A DNA stretch of 64,000 bases from Gordonia jinghuaiqii (GTDB lineage: Bacteria > Actinomycetota > Actinomycetes > Mycobacteriales > Mycobacteriaceae): the NCBI RefSeq assembly GCF_014041935.1, contig NZ_CP059491.1:1426001-1490000 (forward strand), read 5' to 3'. Positions 50,317-59,601 of this stretch are shown in pieces; the stretch's first letter is position 1, and each line of letters opens with the position of its first letter. The notes beneath the pieces are model-generated. The model did not search any database, was not told where the DNA came from, and saw nothing but the letters and a program-made list of their open reading frames with translations. Made by a program: the position numbers and the translations under genes.

Positions 50317-50885
50317 CATTCAGGACGACTGATCTGCGTAAGGTGGCCGTCGTGGCGAACAAGCAGGGACAGGTCGTGGCGTCCGGGGCATTCCAGGTCT
50401 TCGGAGGCACCCGACGCGACCGGGTCAGCGAATTGCTGGGCGAGATCTTCGACCGCACCGACATCGAGGCGCTGGGCGCCGACTGGCGCGGCATCGTCTA
50501 CTTCACGCTCGCCGACGACGAGTCGACCGACCCGCAGACCGTTCTCGGGTTCGATGCCTCGAGTGGGACCTCCGGTGAACTGGCGACCGTCGACGAGGTC
50601 CTCGAAGCGGTCCGCACCGGCGAGATCGCCGAGGCGGTCGACGTGGCGAGCTTCGACGCGTGGCGCACCGCAACGGGGACCCGCACCCTCGACATGGGCG
50701 CCTGCGTCCCGCCGGCGCTGTACGAGTTCCTCGGTGGTGACCCCGCCGAAAGAGACGTCGAGTCAAGCGATCTCGTGACCTACGTGGCCACCGCCGCCGC
50801 GATCATGGGCCGGATCCAAGCGCTCGGGGTGGAGCCCGGCGGCGAGATCCCCGACGAGGTCTTCGACGAGGAGTACTGGCAGTGA
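50292..50885 (+). CDS. Hypothetical protein
   Basis: Up to 197 residues, acidic, with no signal peptide, membrane segment or recognised domain. The body (VVANKQGQVVASGAFQVFGG, DWRGIVYFTLADDE, ESSDLVTYVATAAAIMGRIQ) looks like a compact soluble alpha/beta protein ending EVFDEEYWQ. The start is unclear: TTG 50292 lies within the 14-bp repeat, while GTG 50352 has AAGG 8 bases upstream and would give 177 residues. Codon usage is like the neighbours. It converges on pgi across a 20-bp repeat array. Function unknown. Confidence 0.6.
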   Translation: MSEPTSLNSFRTTDLRKVAVVANKQGQVVASGAFQVFGGTRRDRVSELLGEIFDRTDIEALGADWRGIVYFTLADDESTDPQTVLGFDASSGTSGELATVDEVLEAVRTGEIAEAVDVASFDAWRTATGTRTLDMGACVPPALYEFLGGDPAERDVESSDLVTYVATAAAIMGRIQALGVEPGGEIPDEVFDEEYWQ

Positions 50886-50890
50886 CTTCG

Positions 50891-50992
50891 CCGGTTGAGT
50901 CGCTCCTCTGCCGGTTGAGTCGCTCCTCTGCCGGTTGAGTCGCTCCTCCTGCCGGTTGAGTCGCTCCTCTGCCGGTTGAGCTTGTCGAAACC
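50891..50992. repeat. 20-bp tandem repeat, five copies, between convergent genes
   Basis: CCGGTTGAGTCGCTCCTCTG occurs at 50891-50910, 50911-50930, 50931-50951 (one extra C) and 50952-50971; a diverged copy CCGGTTGAGCTTGTCGAAACC ends the array. The last unit resembles the dispersed GGTTGAG...TCGAAACC intergenic element seen in many actinobacterial genomes. Confidence 0.85.
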
Positions 50993-50994
50993 CC

Positions 50995-52692
50995 TCAGAC
51001 CGCGCGGCCCCGGCGCTCCCGGTACCACGTCACCAGTGCGTCGGTCGACGAATCATCGTGACCGGCAGGAGCTTGCGGTGAGGTGATGGTGCCGAGGAGT
51101 TCCTTGGCCTGGGTCTTGCCGAGTTCGACGCCCCACTGGTCGAACGGATTGATGCCCCAGATGGCGCCTTCGACGAAGACCTGGTGTTCGTACAGTGCGA
51201 CCAGCTGGCCGATCACCGACGGGGTCAGTTTCGGTGCCAGGATCGAGGTGGTGGGCCGGTTTCCCGGCATCACCTTGTGCGCCACCACATGTGGGGACAC
51301 ACCCTCGTCGGCGATCTCGTCCGCGGTCTTGCCGAAGGCGAGCACCTTGGTCTGTGCGAAGAAGTTGCTCATCAGCAGGTCGTGCATCGAGCCCGACCCG
51401 TCGGGACCGGTGGGCAGGTCGTCGGTCGGCTCGGCGAAACCGATGAAGTCCGCGGGCACCATGCGGGTTCCCTGATGCAGCAGCTGGTAGAACGCGTGCT
51501 GTCCGTTTGTGCCGGGCTCGCCCCAGAAGATCTCGCCGGTGTCGGTGGTGACGTGGTGTCCGCCTGCGGTGACCGACTTGCCGTTGGACTCCATGGTCAG
51601 CTGCTGGAGATAGGCGGCGAACCGTGCCATGTCGTTGCTGTAGGGGAGCACGGCGCGCGTACCCGTATCCCAGAAGTTGTTGTACCAGAGCCCGATCAGA
51701 CCCAGGATCACCGGTGCGTTCTGTTCGAGCGGCTGGGTCCGGAAGTGTTCGTCGACGACGTGGAAGCCCTGGAGGAACTCGGCGAACCTCTCTTTGCCGA
51801 TCGCTGCCATCACCGACAGCCCGATCGCGGAGTCCACCGAGTACCGGCCGCCGACCCAGTCCCAGAAGCCGAACATGTTGGCGGTGTCGATGCCGAACTC
51901 GCCGACCGCGTCGGCGTTGGTGCTGACGGCCACGAAATGCTTTGCCACCGCGTCGGACTCGGCGCCGAGCGCGTCGAGCAGCCAGCTGCGTGCCGCGGCC
52001 GCGTTGGTGAGCGTCTCGAGGGTCGTGAACGTCTTGGAGGCGATGATGAACAGCGTGGTCTCGGCGTCGAGGTCGGCGAGGGTGCTGACCAGGTCGGCCG
52101 GGTCGACGTTGGACACGAAGTGGCAGCGGATGCCGGCGTCGACGTAGTGGCGCAGCGCCTGATACACCATGACGGGGCCGAGGTCGGACCCGCCGATCCC
52201 GATGTTGACGACGTCGGTGATCTGTTTTCCGGTGTGGCCCTTCCACTCTCCGCTCCGCAGACGGTCGGTGAACTCACCCATCCGGGTGAGTACCTCGTGC
52301 ACATCGGCGACGACGTCCTGGCCGTCGACGGTCAGGGTCGCGTCGGCCGGGAGGCGGAGTGCGGTGTGCAGGACGGCGCGGTCTTCAGAGGTGTTGATGT
52401 GGGCGCCGGCGAACATGTCGTCGCGGGACTCCTCGAGGCCCACCTCCCGCGCCAGACTCATCAGCAGTTCCAGGGTTTCGCGCAGTACCCGGTGCTTGGA
52501 GTAGTCGATGTGCAGGTCGCCGACGTCGACGGTGAGTTCGGTACCACGGGCGGGGTCGATGGCGAACACCTCACGCAGATGCATTGCGTACACATGTGGT
52601 TGATGGGCCGCGAGTGCCTGCCAGGACTGCGTGGCGGTGATGTCGCCGTGGTCGGTGCCGGTGAAGTCGCTGCCAGAGGCCTGGGTGGTCAT
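50995..52692 (-). CDS. pgi: Glucose-6-phosphate isomerase
   Basis: A 565-residue phosphoglucose isomerase. Diagnostic segments are [55 protein letters not shown], the [19 protein letters not shown] loop, [19 protein letters not shown] with the catalytic His region and [15 protein letters not shown] with the catalytic lysine. It interconverts glucose-6-phosphate and fructose-6-phosphate. ATG 52692 (MTTQASG) is preferred to the GTG-like extension four codons earlier. The next gene upstream is chorismate mutase, as in M. tuberculosis. Confidence 0.95.
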   Translation of the reverse strand: MTTQASGSDFTGTDHGDITATQSWQALAAHQPHVYAMHLREVFAIDPARGTELTVDVGDLHIDYSKHRVLRETLELLMSLAREVGLEESRDDMFAGAHINTSEDRAVLHTALRLPADATLTVDGQDVVADVHEVLTRMGEFTDRLRSGEWKGHTGKQITDVVNIGIGGSDLGPVMVYQALRHYVDAGIRCHFVSNVDPADLVSTLADLDAETTLFIIASKTFTTLETLTNAAAARSWLLDALGAESDAVAKHFVAVSTNADAVGEFGIDTANMFGFWDWVGGRYSVDSAIGLSVMAAIGKERFAEFLQGFHVVDEHFRTQPLEQNAPVILGLIGLWYNNFWDTGTRAVLPYSNDMARFAAYLQQLTMESNGKSVTAGGHHVTTDTGEIFWGEPGTNGQHAFYQLLHQGTRMVPADFIGFAEPTDDLPTGPDGSGSMHDLLMSNFFAQTKVLAFGKTADEIADEGVSPHVVAHKVMPGNRPTTSILAPKLTPSVIGQLVALYEHQVFVEGAIWGINPFDQWGVELGKTQAKELLGTITSPQAPAGHDDSSTDALVTWYRERRGRAV

Positions 52693-52779
52693 GACTGTCA
52701 ACAATATGCGGTCTCCGCCGCCCCCGCGACGGCCGTCACATCACTCCGGCACCGGTTGCCTGCGTCGCAGGGTGTTCTC

Positions 52780-53139
52780 TCAGCGCCCGAGCGGTCCGCG
52801 GCCGAGGCGGAGCAGGAGCATCGCGAGGGTGTGACCCTCCTGGCCGAGGTCCTGGAAGCGTTCGAGGACCTTCACCTCGCGGCTGTGCACGAGGCGGGGT
52901 CCGCCCGAGGCCATGCGAGCGGCACCGATCTTCTTCGACACGGCCGAGCGGCGTTTGATGGCGGCGAGGATCACGGCGTCGAGGCGGTCGATCTCGAGCC
53001 GTAGCTGGTCGATGTCGTCGGGGAGGTCGGCGACCTCGGAACTCAGCTGGTACTTCTCGAGGTCGATCGAGTTCTCGAAGGACGTCCCGGGCGTCTGCTG
53101 GGGTTCTTGCGCTCCGGAGCTCGGGCTGTGATCGGTCAC
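52780..53139 (-). CDS. Chorismate mutase, AroQ type (Rv0948c-like)
   Basis: A 119-residue intracellular chorismate mutase. The three-helix AroQ fold is visible in IDQLRLEIDRLDAVILAAIKRRSAVSKKIGAARMASGG (in abutting parts), with the catalytic arginine and lysine positions present, then LVHSREVKVLERFQDLG and the LLLRLGRGPLGR tail shared with Rv0948c. The M. tuberculosis enzyme gains activity by binding DAHP synthase through this C-terminal tail; the same is expected here. It converts chorismate to prephenate. A short acidic N-terminal extension of about 35 residues precedes the core. Confidence 0.9.
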   Translation of the reverse strand: MTDHSPSSGAQEPQQTPGTSFENSIDLEKYQLSSEVADLPDDIDQLRLEIDRLDAVILAAIKRRSAVSKKIGAARMASGGPRLVHSREVKVLERFQDLGQEGHTLAMLLLRLGRGPLGR

Positions 53140-53237
53140 GGCCTGATTTTGCCACGCCGCCGCGTCTTGCCGTCATGCGCCCGAGGCCGGTGTGCCCGGC
53201 GCGCGGCCGTGGCGGCGCCACATGGACACTGGAGCGC

Positions 53238-55043
53238 ATGCCCAACGCGCGGATGGTGTCCTTGATCGCGGTATCGCTCATCGTGGGGCAGTTGATCATC
53301 CGGGGCGTGCTCGCGGTGACCGGCAATTTCTACTGGGACGACCTGGTCCTGATCGCACAGGCGTCGTCGAATCCGATCATCTCCTGGGACTACCTCGGGC
53401 ACAGTCACGACGGCCACTTCATGCCGGCCGCGTTCCTGGTGGCCGGGGTGACCACCTGGCTGGCGCCGCTGAACTGGACGCTCGCGGCGGTCACGCTGAT
53501 CGTGCTGCAGGCGCTCGCATCGGTCGCGGTGTGGCGGATGATCCGCGTCCTGGCGCCGCAGGCCCGCGGCGGTGCGCTGGTGGCGCTGGGGCTGTACCTG
53601 TTCAGCCCGATGACCGTGCCGGCGTTCGCCTGGTGGTCGGCCGGCCTCAACACCCTGCCGATGCAGGCGGCGATGGCATGGATCGTGGCCGACGCGGTTC
53701 GGCTCGGCCGCGGAGACGTCGACCCGTCCCGACGCCGCGCGGTGTGGCTCCGTTCGACCGTCGTCTTCGTGATCGCGCTGGCGTTCTTCGAGAAGTCGCT
53801 GTTCATCTTCCCGGTGGCGCTGGTCGCTGCGGTTCTGGCGAACGGCGGCATCCGGAGACTGACACCCACGTTGCGCGCGGGCCGCGAGCTGTGGATCTCA
53901 CTCGGGGTGGTCTCGGCGCTCTGGACGGTCGTCTACTTCGTCGTCTCCGACCCGACGGCCGGTCAGCACTCCGTGGCGCAGACCGCACGTCTGGTCTGGC
54001 GGTCGGTGAACCACGCCATCGTGCCCTCACTGGTGGGCGGACCGTGGGAGTGGGACCGCTGGACACCGAGCCCGCCCACGGGCCTCCCGGCGGTCTGGAT
54101 GATCGTCGGCGGCTGGCTGGTGGTGGCCGCGGTGGCGTGGTGGGGAGTGACCCGCAAGCGCGGAGCGGCGGCGATCCTTCTCGCCGCGGCGCTGTACGCC
54201 GTGGCGGCGCAGATCCCGGTGATGTGGAACAGGTCGAGCCCCGAGACGGCCCTCGCACTCGCCCAGCACATGCGTTACCTGCCCGACACCGCGCTGGTGC
54301 TGGCGATCGCCGTCGCGTTGCTGTGCGCGGCACCGTCGCGTGCGGCACACGAGCAGCGGCGTGCCGCCGAACGGTCGCCGGGCGTCCTGCTGCTGCCGGT
54401 CGCCGCTGCGTTCGCCGTCGTGTCGGCGCTGGTGTCACTGGTGTCGTTCTCGGCGTCCTGGCGCGACAACCCGACCGGCGACTACCTCGAGACCGCCGTC
54501 GCGTCGTTGCACGACAGCGCGGACCAGATGGCGCCGGATCAGGCCCTGCTCGATCAGTCGGTACCGCTGGAGATCCTGCAGCCGGTGGTCTACCCGGACA
54601 ACCAGATCAGCCGGATCTTCGGGCGCGTCGACCCGCGACCCGCCTTCGGTGTGAGCACCGATCGGCTGCTCGTCCTCGACACCGCGGGAAACCTGGTGCC
54701 CGGCGGGGTGACTCAGCGTCGGCTCATCTCCGCGGGCGACGGGACCTGCGGTGCGCCGGAGGTCACCGGCCCCACCGAACTCGGACTCGACGGCCCGCTG
54801 TTCCCGTGGGTGTGGACCATCGCCCTGAGCTACTGCGCCACCCGCGACGGCGAGATCGAGGTCTCACTCGACGACGGGGACGCGGTGCGTGTGCCGGTCC
54901 GGGCGGGGCTGGGCGCCATGTATGTCCGACTCGACGGCGGGGGCGATGCGATCGACGTGCGTCCGGTCACCGCAGGCCTGCGCCTGCACACCGGCGCGGG
55001 GCGGGTCGGCGAGGCCGTCGAGGCGAGGTTCGCCGGCGGCTGA
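53238..55043 (+). CDS. GT-C-like integral membrane protein with extracytoplasmic C-terminal domain
   Basis: A 601-residue protein with about ten membrane helices in the first 400 residues. The first extracytoplasmic loop holds GNFYWDDLVLIAQA, where the paired acids resemble the catalytic DD/DE of GT-C glycosyltransferases using polyprenyl-phosphate sugars, and SHDGHFMPAAF follows. The last 150 residues form a soluble domain (DQSVPLEILQPVVYPDNQ, DGEIEVSLDDGDAVRVPV). ATG 53238 follows GGAG closely. The gene is not present at this position in M. tuberculosis, where uvrD1 follows chorismate mutase. Glycosylation of a cell-wall polymer or protein is a reasonable guess only. Confidence 0.6.
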   Translation: MPNARMVSLIAVSLIVGQLIIRGVLAVTGNFYWDDLVLIAQASSNPIISWDYLGHSHDGHFMPAAFLVAGVTTWLAPLNWTLAAVTLIVLQALASVAVWRMIRVLAPQARGGALVALGLYLFSPMTVPAFAWWSAGLNTLPMQAAMAWIVADAVRLGRGDVDPSRRRAVWLRSTVVFVIALAFFEKSLFIFPVALVAAVLANGGIRRLTPTLRAGRELWISLGVVSALWTVVYFVVSDPTAGQHSVAQTARLVWRSVNHAIVPSLVGGPWEWDRWTPSPPTGLPAVWMIVGGWLVVAAVAWWGVTRKRGAAAILLAAALYAVAAQIPVMWNRSSPETALALAQHMRYLPDTALVLAIAVALLCAAPSRAAHEQRRAAERSPGVLLLPVAAAFAVVSALVSLVSFSASWRDNPTGDYLETAVASLHDSADQMAPDQALLDQSVPLEILQPVVYPDNQISRIFGRVDPRPAFGVSTDRLLVLDTAGNLVPGGVTQRRLISAGDGTCGAPEVTGPTELGLDGPLFPWVWTIALSYCATRDGEIEVSLDDGDAVRVPVRAGLGAMYVRLDGGGDAIDVRPVTAGLRLHTGAGRVGEAVEARFAGG

Positions 55044-55083
55044 TCCGCCCGAACCGGTGGGCGACTTCCGGGACCGGACCGGT

Positions 55084-56643
55084 TCAGTCGATGTGGTAGG
55101 CGGAGATGTTGTCGCTCTGGTTCTCCGAGGCGATCAGCAGGCGCAACGCCGTGGCGGTTTCCGGCTCGGCGGTGAAGTAGACGACCTTGGCGTCGCCGGC
55201 CGCGCCGACCTGCTCGGACATCTGCTTCTTGAGTACCTCGGTGCCCTCCCAGGCGGGATCGAAACCGACGCCGACGATGTGCTGCTTGTAGCCGTCGCCG
55301 AACGTGACGTGCATGTTGCCGTCGGTGCCGATGCCGTCGAACAGGTAGTCGCCGCGCTTGATGGCGTAGTAGCTCGGCAGGCCGGTCACGCTCGCCCCGA
55401 AGCGTGCCTGCTGCGGCTCCTTGTTGCCGGTGCGCACGTAGACGACCTCGGTGTTGGTCTGCTTCTCGTTGTTGTCGATCAGGTCGTTGAGGGCGGCCTC
55501 GGTCGAATCGAGGAACGCGAGGTAGCTGTAGGTGTAGCGCGATCCGATGTTGGTGGCCGGCGGCAGGTTGGTCGCGGTACAGCGCGTGGTGCCGTTGCGG
55601 CCGAAGTCGACGCGCAGCACCACCTTGCACTCACCGCCGACCGCGCCGGGCGGACGGTTGCCCACCGCGAAGTTCAGCGTGAAGCCGTAGTTGAAGTGCC
55701 CGGTCACATCCTCGGCGTAGGGGCTGCCCTGCACGATGTAGTCGAAGGCGCACGCGGCCGGGGTGCACGCGCCGACCTGGCGGGAGGTGACCACCGGCTG
55801 CTTCATCCACAGTCCCGGAGCGGGCACCGACACGAGGTCCGACACCAGCGCACGCTGATTGGCGAACACCTTCTGGGCCTGATCGGCCGGCTGCAGGCTC
55901 ACCGATGCGTCGATGTCGTAGGTGACCGCCTCCACCTCGCTCTGGCCCTTGACGTGGGTCACGTTCTTGGTGGCCGGGTCGAAGGTGACCTCCCACGTAC
56001 CGAGCTTCACCTTGTTGTCGCCGATGAACTCGATCGGCGGGTCGGAGGTGGGCCAGTGCCGGGCGTCGGGCGTGCCCTTGTTCGGTGCGGGGAGCTCGGC
56101 GCCGAGCTGCGGTTCGGAATCGAGTTCGGTGTTGCCGATGTCGCCCGCGAGGTTGTCGGGGCCGAGGACCGTGCCCAGGCGGGGGAGGCCGGTGAACCGG
56201 GTCGAGGCCCACTTGTTGTCCAGCGGTGCGGCGTCGAGGTTGGTCTTCTCGTCCTGGACCAGCAGCGTCTCCCACAGGGCGCTCGGTGCGCTGATGAAGG
56301 GGCTGTTGCCGATCTGGCGGTACTCGCCCTGCTCGGAACCCAGTGAGATCGTGCCCTCGGCAGTGTTCGACGTCGTGACGATGAGGTCGGTGAACTCCAC
56401 CGTGCCCTGGCCGCGCACGGCGTTGGCGTACTTGTAGTCGACCTTGCCCGTGTACTTGGCCGCCGGACTCGTCGCCATCTTGAACAGCACCTCGTCGAGG
56501 CTCTTCTGGGCGCGGAAGGCAGGCGTCGGTTCGACCGTGCCCGCGCTGCTGAACGGCACGAACGACAGGACGAGCGCGATGATGAGGGCCAGTGCCCCGA
56601 CACCGAAGGTGATGGCGGCGGGCGCGATGGACGGTCTCTTCAT
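55084..56643 (-). CDS. Exported/anchored conserved protein of unknown function
   Basis: A 519-residue protein with one N-terminal membrane helix (FGVGALALIIALVLSFVPF) and the rest predicted outside the membrane. The body is rich in beta-strand patterns, with one likely disulfide pair in QVGACTPAACAFDYIV and two more cysteines in GGECKVVLRVDFGRNGTTRC. It resembles the DUF3068/PorA-type conserved membrane proteins in plan, but the sequence does not let me assign it firmly. ATG 56643 has a purine-rich AAAGAG upstream. It converges on the GT-C-like gene with 40 bases between stops. Function unknown. Confidence 0.65.
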   Translation of the reverse strand: MKRPSIAPAAITFGVGALALIIALVLSFVPFSSAGTVEPTPAFRAQKSLDEVLFKMATSPAAKYTGKVDYKYANAVRGQGTVEFTDLIVTTSNTAEGTISLGSEQGEYRQIGNSPFISAPSALWETLLVQDEKTNLDAAPLDNKWASTRFTGLPRLGTVLGPDNLAGDIGNTELDSEPQLGAELPAPNKGTPDARHWPTSDPPIEFIGDNKVKLGTWEVTFDPATKNVTHVKGQSEVEAVTYDIDASVSLQPADQAQKVFANQRALVSDLVSVPAPGLWMKQPVVTSRQVGACTPAACAFDYIVQGSPYAEDVTGHFNYGFTLNFAVGNRPPGAVGGECKVVLRVDFGRNGTTRCTATNLPPATNIGSRYTYSYLAFLDSTEAALNDLIDNNEKQTNTEVVYVRTGNKEPQQARFGASVTGLPSYYAIKRGDYLFDGIGTDGNMHVTFGDGYKQHIVGVGFDPAWEGTEVLKKQMSEQVGAAGDAKVVYFTAEPETATALRLLIASENQSDNISAYHID

Positions 56644-56924
56644 GGCGACTCTTTCTTTCGCCGAGGCGTCGTAAGCGCATGCGGATGGTCCGCACACGGG
56701 CCACCCCGAGCCTGCGATACCGGGTCATCGTAGCCGCGGGACACCTGGTCCGGGGGCGCAACGCAGCGGGTATGTCGACCGATCAGACGACCGTGGTGTC
56801 GGGCATCCGGCGGGGCGAGGGACGCCCGTCAGGTGTTCGGGTCGTCGCCGTCGCGCATCGCGTCGCCGGTGGGTCGCGTGTGCCGTCGCGCAGTGGCCGG
56901 GAGGGACGTGTCGGTCGGTGCGGG

Positions 56925-56930
56925 TAGCCT
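56925..56930 (+). promoter_or_regulatory. Predicted -10 hexamer TAGCCT of a leaderless promoter
   Basis: TAGCCT fits TANNNT and ends 9 bases before ATG 56940 of the helicase gene. No ribosome-binding site is visible. The rest of the 296-base gap to 56643 shows nothing further that I can support. Confidence 0.45.
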
Positions 56931-56939
56931 GGACAACCG

Positions 56940-59450
56940 ATGAACAGCTCTTCTTCTGCCCCCCTTCTCTCCGGTCGCGCGGGCGCCGCCTCCACGGGTA
57001 CAGCCTCTGGGGGCGCAGGCGCCGACGACCGGGTCACGCGCCTGCTCGACGGCCTGAACCCGCAGCAGCGGGCGGCGGTGCTGCACGCCGGCGCGCCGCT
57101 GCTGATCGTCGCCGGGGCCGGGTCCGGCAAGACCGCGGTCCTCACCCGACGGATCGCCTACCTCCTGGCGGCGCGCGATGTGACGCCCGGGCAGATCCTG
57201 GCCATCACCTTCACCAACAAGGCCGCCGCGGAGATGCGCGAACGCGTCATCGACCTCGTCGGCCCCCGGGCCGCCTACATGTGGGTCTCCACTTTCCACT
57301 CCACCTGTGTCCGTATCCTGCGGGCGCAGTCGGGGCTGTTGGAGTCGATGAACTCCAACTTCTCCATCTACGACGCCGACGATTCGAAACGCCTGCTGGG
57401 CATGATCATCCGCGACCTCGAGCTCGACCCGAAGAAGTTCAGTCCGCGTGGTGTGTCGGTGGCGATCTCGAACTTCAAGAACGAGCTGATCTCGCCCGAC
57501 GAGGCCCAGGCGTCGGCCGCCGAGGACGACCCGACCGCGGTCACCATCGCGCGGATCTTCGCCGAGTATCAGCGTCGCCTGCGCGCGGCCAACGCCTTCG
57601 ACTTCGACGACCTCATCGGCGAGACCGTCGCGCTGCTGCGTCGGCACCCGCAGGTCGCCGAGTACTACCGGCGCCGCTTCCGGCACGTGCTCGTCGACGA
57701 GTACCAGGACACCAACCACGCCCAGTACGTGCTGATCCGTGAGCTCGTGGGCGAGCAGACCACCGCCGGCGGCCTCGAGCCGTCGGAGCTGTGCGTGGTG
57801 GGCGACGCCGACCAGTCGATCTATGCCTTCCGCGGTGCGACGATCCGCAACATCGAAGAGTTCGAACGCGACTTCCCCTCGGCCGAAACGGTTCTCCTCG
57901 AACAGAATTACCGGTCGACCCAGACGATCCTGTCCGCGGCCAACGCAGTCATCTCGCGAAACACCAACCGTCGTGAGAAGCGGCTGTGGACCGACTCCGG
58001 CGACGGTGAACTCATCGTCGGGTACGTCGCCGACTCCGACCGCGACGAGTCGACATTCATCGCCAAGGAGATCGAGGAGCTCACCGACTACTCGATCGGC
58101 GGCTCGTCGAGCTTCAAGTACTCCGATGTCGCGGTGTTCTACCGCACCAACACCGGCTCGCGTGCCATCGAGGAGGTGTTCGTCCGCCACGGAATCCCGT
58201 ACAAGGTGGTGGGTGGTACCAAATTCTATGAGCGCAAAGAGGTTCGGGACGTGGTGGCGTATCTGCGGGTCGTCGCCAACCCCGACGACCAGGTGAGCCT
58301 CCGTCGCATCCTCAACACCCCACGACGCGGCATCGGTGACCGCGCCGAGGCCTGTGTCGCGGTGCACTCGGAGAACACCGGCCGCAGCTTCTACGAGTCG
58401 CTGATCGATGCCGCCGAGGGCAAGGTGGCGTTGCTGAACACGCGGGCGGTCAAACAGATCGGTGGTTTCGTCGAACTGATCGAGGGGTTGCGAACCGACT
58501 TCCTCACGCACTTCGGCGACTCCGACACCGAAGACGCCGACACCGCTTTCCTCGACGCCACCGAGGAGTCCGCGGACATCGGTGAGCTCGTCGACGCGAT
58601 CGTCGAACGCAGCGGATACCGTGCCGAGCTCGAGGCGTCCAACGACCCGCAGGACGGCGCACGACTGGACAACATCAACGAACTCGTCGCCGTCGCAAGG
58701 GAATTCAGTGCCGACGCCGCGCAGATCGACGAGGCACAGGACGATCCGGAGGCCGAGGTGGATCGCGAAGGCGAGCCCGAACCCGGTTCTCTCGCAGCCT
58801 TTCTGGAGCGCGTCTCACTGGTCGCCGATGCCGATCAGGTGCCCGATGAGGGCGATGGTGTGGTCACGATGATGACGCTGCACACCGCGAAGGGCCTGGA
58901 GTTCCCGGTGGTGTTCGTGACCGGTTGGGAGGACGGGCATTTCCCGCACATGCGCGCACTGGGCGATCCGAACGAGCTGAGCGAGGAACGACGCCTCGCC
59001 TACGTCGGCATCACCCGGGCCAAGCAGCGACTCTATCTCACCCGTTCGCTCACCCGCGCATCGTGGGGACAACCGGTGTCGAACCCGGAATCCCGTTTCC
59101 TGCAAGAGATTCCGCAGCACCTGATCGACTGGCGCCGAACCGAACCCCGACGCTCGGCGCGGGGCGGGTTCGGCGGATCGTCGGGCGGGGTGTTCGGCCG
59201 CGACGGCTCGTTCTCGGGCGGGTCGCTGGGCCGTGGCCGGTCGTCGTACTCGACGGACCCGGCGCGCGGACGCAACAAGCAGGTGCAGCTCGACGTCGGT
59301 GACCGGCACAACCACCCCAAGTACGGGATGGGCAAGGTCGTGGCCAAGGAGGGGACCGGCGCCACCGAGCGCGTCACCATCGACTACGGCGGCAGTGCCG
59401 GACGAGTCACCCTGCTCACCGCGGGCGGCATTCCGGGGGACAAGCTCTAG
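56940..59450 (+). CDS. pcrA: ATP-dependent DNA helicase UvrD1/PcrA
   Basis: An 836-residue superfamily 1A helicase. Walker A is GAGSGKT with K64, motif Ia AITFTNKAAAEMRERV, motif II VDEYQDTNHAQ, motif III VGDADQSIYAFRGA, motif IV region LEQNYRSTQTIL, motif V MTLHTAKGLEFPVVFVTG and motif VI YVGITRAKQRLYLT. It unwinds DNA 3' to 5' in nucleotide-excision repair and replication-fork rescue. The C-terminal LDVGDRHNHPKYGMGKVV module is the Tudor-like domain that binds RNA polymerase (and Ku in mycobacteria). Gene order with chorismate mutase, M23 peptidase and sucC matches M. tuberculosis uvrD1. Confidence 0.95.
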   Translation: MNSSSSAPLLSGRAGAASTGTASGGAGADDRVTRLLDGLNPQQRAAVLHAGAPLLIVAGAGSGKTAVLTRRIAYLLAARDVTPGQILAITFTNKAAAEMRERVIDLVGPRAAYMWVSTFHSTCVRILRAQSGLLESMNSNFSIYDADDSKRLLGMIIRDLELDPKKFSPRGVSVAISNFKNELISPDEAQASAAEDDPTAVTIARIFAEYQRRLRAANAFDFDDLIGETVALLRRHPQVAEYYRRRFRHVLVDEYQDTNHAQYVLIRELVGEQTTAGGLEPSELCVVGDADQSIYAFRGATIRNIEEFERDFPSAETVLLEQNYRSTQTILSAANAVISRNTNRREKRLWTDSGDGELIVGYVADSDRDESTFIAKEIEELTDYSIGGSSSFKYSDVAVFYRTNTGSRAIEEVFVRHGIPYKVVGGTKFYERKEVRDVVAYLRVVANPDDQVSLRRILNTPRRGIGDRAEACVAVHSENTGRSFYESLIDAAEGKVALLNTRAVKQIGGFVELIEGLRTDFLTHFGDSDTEDADTAFLDATEESADIGELVDAIVERSGYRAELEASNDPQDGARLDNINELVAVAREFSADAAQIDEAQDDPEAEVDREGEPEPGSLAAFLERVSLVADADQVPDEGDGVVTMMTLHTAKGLEFPVVFVTGWEDGHFPHMRALGDPNELSEERRLAYVGITRAKQRLYLTRSLTRASWGQPVSNPESRFLQEIPQHLIDWRRTEPRRSARGGFGGSSGGVFGRDGSFSGGSLGRGRSSYSTDPARGRNKQVQLDVGDRHNHPKYGMGKVVAKEGTGATERVTIDYGGSAGRVTLLTAGGIPGDKL

Positions 59451-59460
59451 CAATGGTGAA

Positions 59461-59486
59461 GCGGCGGGCCCGTCGAGGCCCGCCGC
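59461..59486. terminator. GC-rich hairpin after pcrA
   Basis: GCGGCGGGCC pairs perfectly with GGCCCGCCGC around a CGTCGA loop, 11 bases after the pcrA stop. There is no T-tract, as is common for actinobacterial terminators. Confidence 0.6.
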
Positions 59487-59545
59487 GTTCGCACCTGAAG
59501 GGTGCGGGGGATGTGGTGCCCGGCGCCGTCAGACGACGCGCAGGA

Positions 59546-59601
59546 TCAGTCGGAGTGGTTCAGCCGGTGCGGATCAGCCGGTGCGGATCAGCCGGTGTAG
59601 C
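59546..59601. repeat. 14-bp tandem repeat, four copies, spanning a stop codon
   Basis: TCAGCCGGTGCGGA occurs at 59560-59573 and 59574-59587, a related copy TCAGTCGGAGTGGT lies at 59546-59559, and TCAGCCGGTGTAGC at 59588-59601 contains the stop of the M23 peptidase gene (TCA on the plus strand). Each unit repeats that TCA. Confidence 0.8.

Noticed and set aside
49415..50992. Possible CRISPR array in the repeat-rich stretch
   Set aside because: The units are directly adjacent without unique spacers, unit lengths differ between arrays (24, 14 and 20 bp), and no cas gene is present.
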